From the NCBI GenBank assembly GCA_017527945.1, contig JAFXPL010000073.1, positions 1 to 43,995 on the forward strand: DNA of 43,995 nucleotides, read 5' to 3'. Positions 40,735 through 43,995 of this stretch are shown here, piece by piece. The translations under genes and the position numbers were made by a program. How positions within the stretch are numbered: the first letter of the stretch is position 1; every line of letters begins with the position of its first letter. The notes beneath the pieces are model-generated. The model worked only from the letters and a program-made list of their open reading frames with translations. It ran no database searches and was not told where the DNA came from. The stretch is from Bacteroidales bacterium (GTDB lineage Bacteria > Bacteroidota > Bacteroidia > Bacteroidales > WCHB1-69).

Positions 40735-43314
40735 TTACTGTTCGACGTTCTCAGACGCGCTTTCAGGGGTGTCGTTTAAGCTTTGTTCGGGTTGTTCGGA
40801 ATTTTCAGTGTTTTCGGGAACTGTCGGATTGCCGTTTTCGTCGAGTTCCTCTTCGTCTTCCTGGCGCGGCACTTCGCAGACGGCGGCGATTTGGTCTTTT
40901 CCGCGCAGGTCGATCAGTTTGACGCCCTGCGTGTTGCGGCCGAGGATGCGCAGCGAATCGACATGCAGTCGGATAGCGATGCCGGAGCGGTTGATGATCA
41001 TGAGGTCGTCGTCGTCGGTCACGGACTTGATGGCGATGAGCTTGCCGGTCTTCTCGGTGATCTTGATGGTGCTGACGCCCTTGCCGCCGCGGTGGGTGAT
41101 GCGGTAGTCCTCCAGGAGGGAGCGTTTCCCGTAGCCGTTTTCAGAGACGATGAGGATGTTGCTGCGGTCGTTGTCGATGGCGAGCATGCCCACCACGCGG
41201 TCGTTGTCGTCCTCTAAGCTGATGCCGCGGACGCCGGCGGCGGTGCGGCCGATGGCGCGGAGTTCCTCGTTCTCGTGGAAGCGGATGGCGCGGCCGGAGT
41301 GCAGGGCCATCATGATGTCGCTGTTGCCGTCGGTGAAGCGGGCGGCCAGCAGGCGGTCGCCCTCGCGCACGTTGATGGCGATGAAGCCTTTCTTGCGCGG
41401 GCGCGAGTAGGCCTCAATGGACGTCTTCTTGATGACGCCTTTTTCGGTGCATAATATAATATAGTGGTTGTTGACGAAGTCGGGCTCGTCGATGCTCTTC
41501 AGGTTGATGATGGAGGTGATCTTGTCGCCCTCCTCGATCTGCAGGAGGTTCTGGATGGCGCGGCCCTTGGAGGTCTTCATGCCTTCCGGAATCTCGAACA
41601 CTCTCATCCAGAAGCACTTGCCGCGCTCAGTGAAGAAGAGCAGGTAGTTGTGGTTGGTGGCCATGTAGAGGTGCTCGATGAAGTCCTCGTCGCGGGAGCT
41701 GCTGCCGCGGGAGCCTTTTCCGCCGCGGTTCTGGACCTTGTACTCGGCCAACGGCGTGCGCTTGATGTAGCCGAGGTGCGAGATGGTGATGACCACCTCC
41801 TCGTCGGCGATGGTGTCCTCCACGCGGAATTCGGATGAGCTGTATTCGATGGGGGAGCGGCGTTCGTCGCCGAAGCGCTTCTTGATGTCCTGCAGTTCAT
41901 CTTTGATGATGCCCATTCGCAGGTTCACGTCGTTGAGCACGTCGTTGAGGTAGGCGATGAGTTTCATGAGTTCGTCGTATTCGTCCTGCAGTTTTTGGCG
42001 TTCCATGCCGGTGAGTTGGCGCAGGCGCATCTCGACGATGGCCTTGGCTTGGATCTCGGTGAATCCCCACTTCTCGACGAGTCCCTGCTGGGCTTCCTGC
42101 ACGGTCTGCGAGGCGCGGATGAGGGCGATGATTTCGTCGATGATGTCGAGGGCCTTGAGGAAGCCTTCGAGGATGTGGGCGCGCTCCTGGGCCTTCTTGA
42201 GGTCGTAGCGGGTGCGGCGGATGACCACTTCGTGGCGGTGCTTCACATACTCGGAGATCATGTCCTTGAGGTTCAGCGTCATCGGGCGGCCGTTGACGAG
42301 GGCCACGTTGTTGACGCTGAAGGACGACTGCAGGGCGGTCATCTGGTAGAGCTTGTTGAGCACCACCTCGGGCACGACGTCTTTCTTGAGCTCGTAGATG
42401 ATGCGGGTGCCGTTGCGCTTGTTGGTGAGGTTCTGCACGTCGGTGATGCCCACGATTTTGCCCTCCTTGACTAAATCGACGGTGTGGCTGATCATGTCGG
42501 AGGGGTTGACCATGTAGGGCAGGGAGGTGACGACGATGCAGTTATGGTTCTTTTCGGACTCGATTTCGGCGTGCCCGCGCATGACGATGCGTCCGCGGCC
42601 GGTGAGGAAGGCATCCTGTACGCCCTTGTATCCGTAGATGATGCATCCGGAGGGGAAGTCGGGGGCCTTGATGGTGTGCATCAGTTCCTCGATGGTGATG
42701 TCGTTGTTGTCGATGTAGGCGCAGATGCCGTCGCACACTTCGCTGAGGTTGTGTGGGGCCATGTTGGTGGCCATGCCGACGGCGATGCCGGAGGAGCCGT
42801 TGACGATCAGGTTGGGGATTTTGGCAGGCAGCACGGTGGGTTCGGGGATGGAGTCGTCGAAGTTGAGCGCCATGTCAACCGTGTCCTTCTCGATGTCGGC
42901 CACCATCTCCTCGGAGGAGCGGCGGAGGCGGGCTTCGGTGTAACGCATGGCGGCGGGGCTGTCGCCATCGACGGAACCGAAGTTACCCTGTCCATCGACG
43001 AAAGGATAGCGGAGGGTCCAGGGCTGGGCCATGCGCACCAGGGCGTCATAGACGGCCTTGTCGCCGTGCGGGTGGTACTTGCCGAGCACCTCGCCGACGA
43101 TACGGGCGCACTTTCTGTAGGGACCGCTCTCGGTGATGTTCATGTCCCACATGGCGTAGATGATGCGGCGTTGCACGGGCTTGAGGCCGTCGCGTACGTC
43201 GGGCAGGGCTCTGGACACGATGACCGACATCGAATAGTCGATGTAGGCCGTCTTCATCAAATTCTCAATGTTGTATTGTACAACCTTCTCGTCTAAAATC
43301 TCGTTTTCTTCCAT
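40735..43314 (-). CDS. gyrA: DNA gyrase subunit A
   Basis: An 859-residue type IIA topoisomerase subunit that cuts and rejoins DNA to introduce negative supercoils with GyrB and ATP. The N-terminal winged-helix region has [16 protein letters not shown]. The catalytic Tyr is Tyr125 in [12 protein letters not shown]. The quinolone-resistance region reads [18 protein letters not shown]: Lys86 stands where E. coli has Ser83, and Asp90 corresponds to Asp87. A GyrA-box-like NRGGKGSRG lies at the start of the C-terminal beta-pinwheel. This and the adjacent context support GyrA, though ParC cannot be fully excluded. The acidic C-terminal tail is rich in Glu, Asn and Ser. It heads an operon with two TPR genes. 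Confidence 0.93.
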   Translation of the reverse strand: MEENEILDEKVVQYNIENLMKTAYIDYSMSVIVSRALPDVRDGLKPVQRRIIYAMWDMNITESGPYRKCARIVGEVLGKYHPHGDKAVYDALVRMAQPWTLRYPFVDGQGNFGSVDGDSPAAMRYTEARLRRSSEEMVADIEKDTVDMALNFDDSIPEPTVLPAKIPNLIVNGSSGIAVGMATNMAPHNLSEVCDGICAYIDNNDITIEELMHTIKAPDFPSGCIIYGYKGVQDAFLTGRGRIVMRGHAEIESEKNHNCIVVTSLPYMVNPSDMISHTVDLVKEGKIVGITDVQNLTNKRNGTRIIYELKKDVVPEVVLNKLYQMTALQSSFSVNNVALVNGRPMTLNLKDMISEYVKHRHEVVIRRTRYDLKKAQERAHILEGFLKALDIIDEIIALIRASQTVQEAQQGLVEKWGFTEIQAKAIVEMRLRQLTGMERQKLQDEYDELMKLIAYLNDVLNDVNLRMGIIKDELQDIKKRFGDERRSPIEYSSSEFRVEDTIADEEVVITISHLGYIKRTPLAEYKVQNRGGKGSRGSSSRDEDFIEHLYMATNHNYLLFFTERGKCFWMRVFEIPEGMKTSKGRAIQNLLQIEEGDKITSIINLKSIDEPDFVNNHYIILCTEKGVIKKTSIEAYSRPRKKGFIAINVREGDRLLAARFTDGNSDIMMALHSGRAIRFHENEELRAIGRTAAGVRGISLEDDNDRVVGMLAIDNDRSNILIVSENGYGKRSLLEDYRITHRGGKGVSTIKITEKTGKLIAIKSVTDDDDLMIINRSGIAIRLHVDSLRILGRNTQGVKLIDLRGKDQIAAVCEVPRQEDEEELDENGNPTVPENTENSEQPEQSLNDTPESASENVEQ

Positions 43315-43382
43315 TATCTTTCTACTTCTTGAATCTCTAACTGTCTTAAAATGAAAAACTTGTTTTTTGCCAAAAGAAAGGC

Positions 43383-43390
43383 CGAAAATA
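43383..43390 (-). promoter_or_regulatory. Weak -7 element TATTTTCG of gyrA
   Basis: One base off the TAnnTTTG consensus, 69 bases upstream of the gyrA start. The gap 43315-43499 between gyrA and the Rpn-type gene is AT-rich and shows nothing else. Confidence 0.35.
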
Positions 43391-43499
43391 CGTTTTTTTT
43401 CGATTCGCGAAGCAGAAAACTGTTATATTTTATGAACAATGAAAATCGCTGAAATGCGAAAAAAGGGCGTTTACGCGCGTCCTCGTCCCGCGTTGCCTG

Positions 43500-43995
43500 T
43501 CATTCGAGCAATCTCTTGATGTCACTTTCGTTAAGCCCGGTCGCTTTCGCGATGGCTGCGAGGTCGAAGCCGGCCGCATAGAGGTTTCGGACAAGGTTGC
43601 GCCGTTCTTCCTCACGTCCTTGCTGCAACCCTTTTTGCAGCCCTTCATCGCGTCCTTTTTGCAGGCCTTGTTCCAAACCTTGCTGCAGCCCTTCTTCACG
43701 CCCTTGTTGCAAACCTTGCTGCAGGCCTTTTTGCAGCCCTTCCTCGCGTCCTTGCTTCAGGCCTTTCTCCAGTCCCCGTTCCTCGCCTATTTTCTCCCCC
43801 TCGTCCCGGCCGATGCCTTTCCAGGTGGCCTCCACGCTGACGCCGTCCCAGTACCTGTCGTAGAGGTACTCCTCCGCCTTGTTGTAGTTGATGACCTCCA
43901 GCAGTTTGACGGCCTTGGCGATGTCGGGGTCGGCGAGGAGCTCCGGCGCGGGCGTCCTCGTATCCGCGGTCATCTCCGTGAAGTAGCGCATCCAC
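43500..43995 (-). CDS. Rpn-type PD-(D/E)XK nuclease/transposase, C-terminal part only
   Basis: The frame runs off the right edge: the codon before the first visible Met is Trp and stays open, so only the C-terminal 160 or so residues are seen. The sequence WMRYFTEM and then IAKAVKLLEVINYNKAEEYLYDRYWDGVSVEATWKG resembles the region after the nuclease core in the Rpn/PD-(D/E)XK family, often annotated as putative transposase. Seventeen tandem Gly-x-x-x tetrapeptides follow (about residues 61-128). A C-terminal helix pair, LYAAGFDLAAIAKATGLNES, matches the family's HTH-like end. The catalytic core lies outside the window, so activity cannot be judged. Confidence 0.8.
   Translation of the reverse strand, partial: WMRYFTEMTADTRTPAPELLADPDIAKAVKLLEVINYNKAEEYLYDRYWDGVSVEATWKGIGRDEGEKIGEERGLEKGLKQGREEGLQKGLQQGLQQGREEGLQQGLEQGLQKGRDEGLQKGLQQGREEERRNLVRNLYAAGFDLAAIAKATGLNESDIKRLLE
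43608..43811 (-). repeat. Seventeen tandem tetrapeptide repeats (GLQQ, GLQK, GREE) within the Rpn-type gene
   Basis: A 12-bp unit, repeated 17 times, encodes tetrapeptides such as GLQQ, GLQK, GREE and GRDE. They group into a higher-order period of about 16 residues (48 bp), each starting with GREE or GRDE. Such arrays can expand or shrink in frame by recombination. Confidence 0.88.

Noticed and set aside
43430..43699. Minus-strand frame with Lys-rich repeats below the Rpn-type gene
   Set aside because: It is an alternative frame of the tetrapeptide repeat region and extends only a short way beyond it.

Overview
The window reads as a chromosomal segment of a member of the phylum Bacteroidota, most likely order Bacteroidales. 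Supporting signs are the -7 element TAnnTTTG ahead of many genes, the short primary sigma factor typical of the group, a type IX secretion (T9SS) sorting domain on an M1 peptidase, GldM-like domains, a large TonB-dependent receptor, and several families largely confined to the phylum (DUF4332, DUF3078, the 200-residue pRiA4b-type protein, the ruvX-def-TPR cluster). Species cannot be fixed from the sequence. Coding DNA is fairly GC-rich and intergenic DNA AT-rich.

Layout. 1-2500: heptamer repeat arrays, a DUF4332 helix-hairpin-helix protein, a hotdog thioesterase, an unknown protein and tRNA-Glu. 2511-6320: an Elp3-like radical SAM protein, a subtilisin-type protease, and an unusual fusion of GldM C-terminal domains with a TonB C-terminal domain. 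6321-8304: a gene-poor stretch around a degenerate IS1595-type transposase. 8305-10561 (minus strand): yebC, a pRiA4b-type protein and miaA. 10795-23070 (plus strand): a lone lysine-fermentation dehydrogenase (kdd), ruvX-def-lipoprotein, prs, pheT, a shortened ribF, topA, an arginase-fold protein with altered metal ligands, and a DUF3078 outer-membrane protein. 23111-27488 (plus): rpoD, asnS, rpoN and a GNAT acetyltransferase. 27525-34819: a TonB-dependent receptor, cstA and the T9SS-sorted M1 peptidase. 34919-43314: ffh with a small partner gene, a YitT membrane protein, and the gyrA-TPR-TPR operon. The right edge holds the C-terminal part of an Rpn-type PD-(D/E)XK protein with 17 tandem GxxX tetrapeptides.

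Most genes are core informational functions: aminoacylation, transcription, replication topology, protein maturation and tRNA modification. The accessory interest lies between and at the edges of genes. At least seven intergenic gaps carry arrays of 6-8 bp tandem units, often ending within a few bases of a start or stop codon. Unit sequence, and sometimes unit length, changes along an array. A second repeat class, GC-rich palindromes built on CACAAGCGCAGCGCAGTGTG, occurs four times. One copy plus a tandem array sits exactly where the riboflavin-kinase half of RibF should begin, leaving a protein with only the FAD-synthetase domain. No CRISPR array, phage, rRNA or complete transposon was found.
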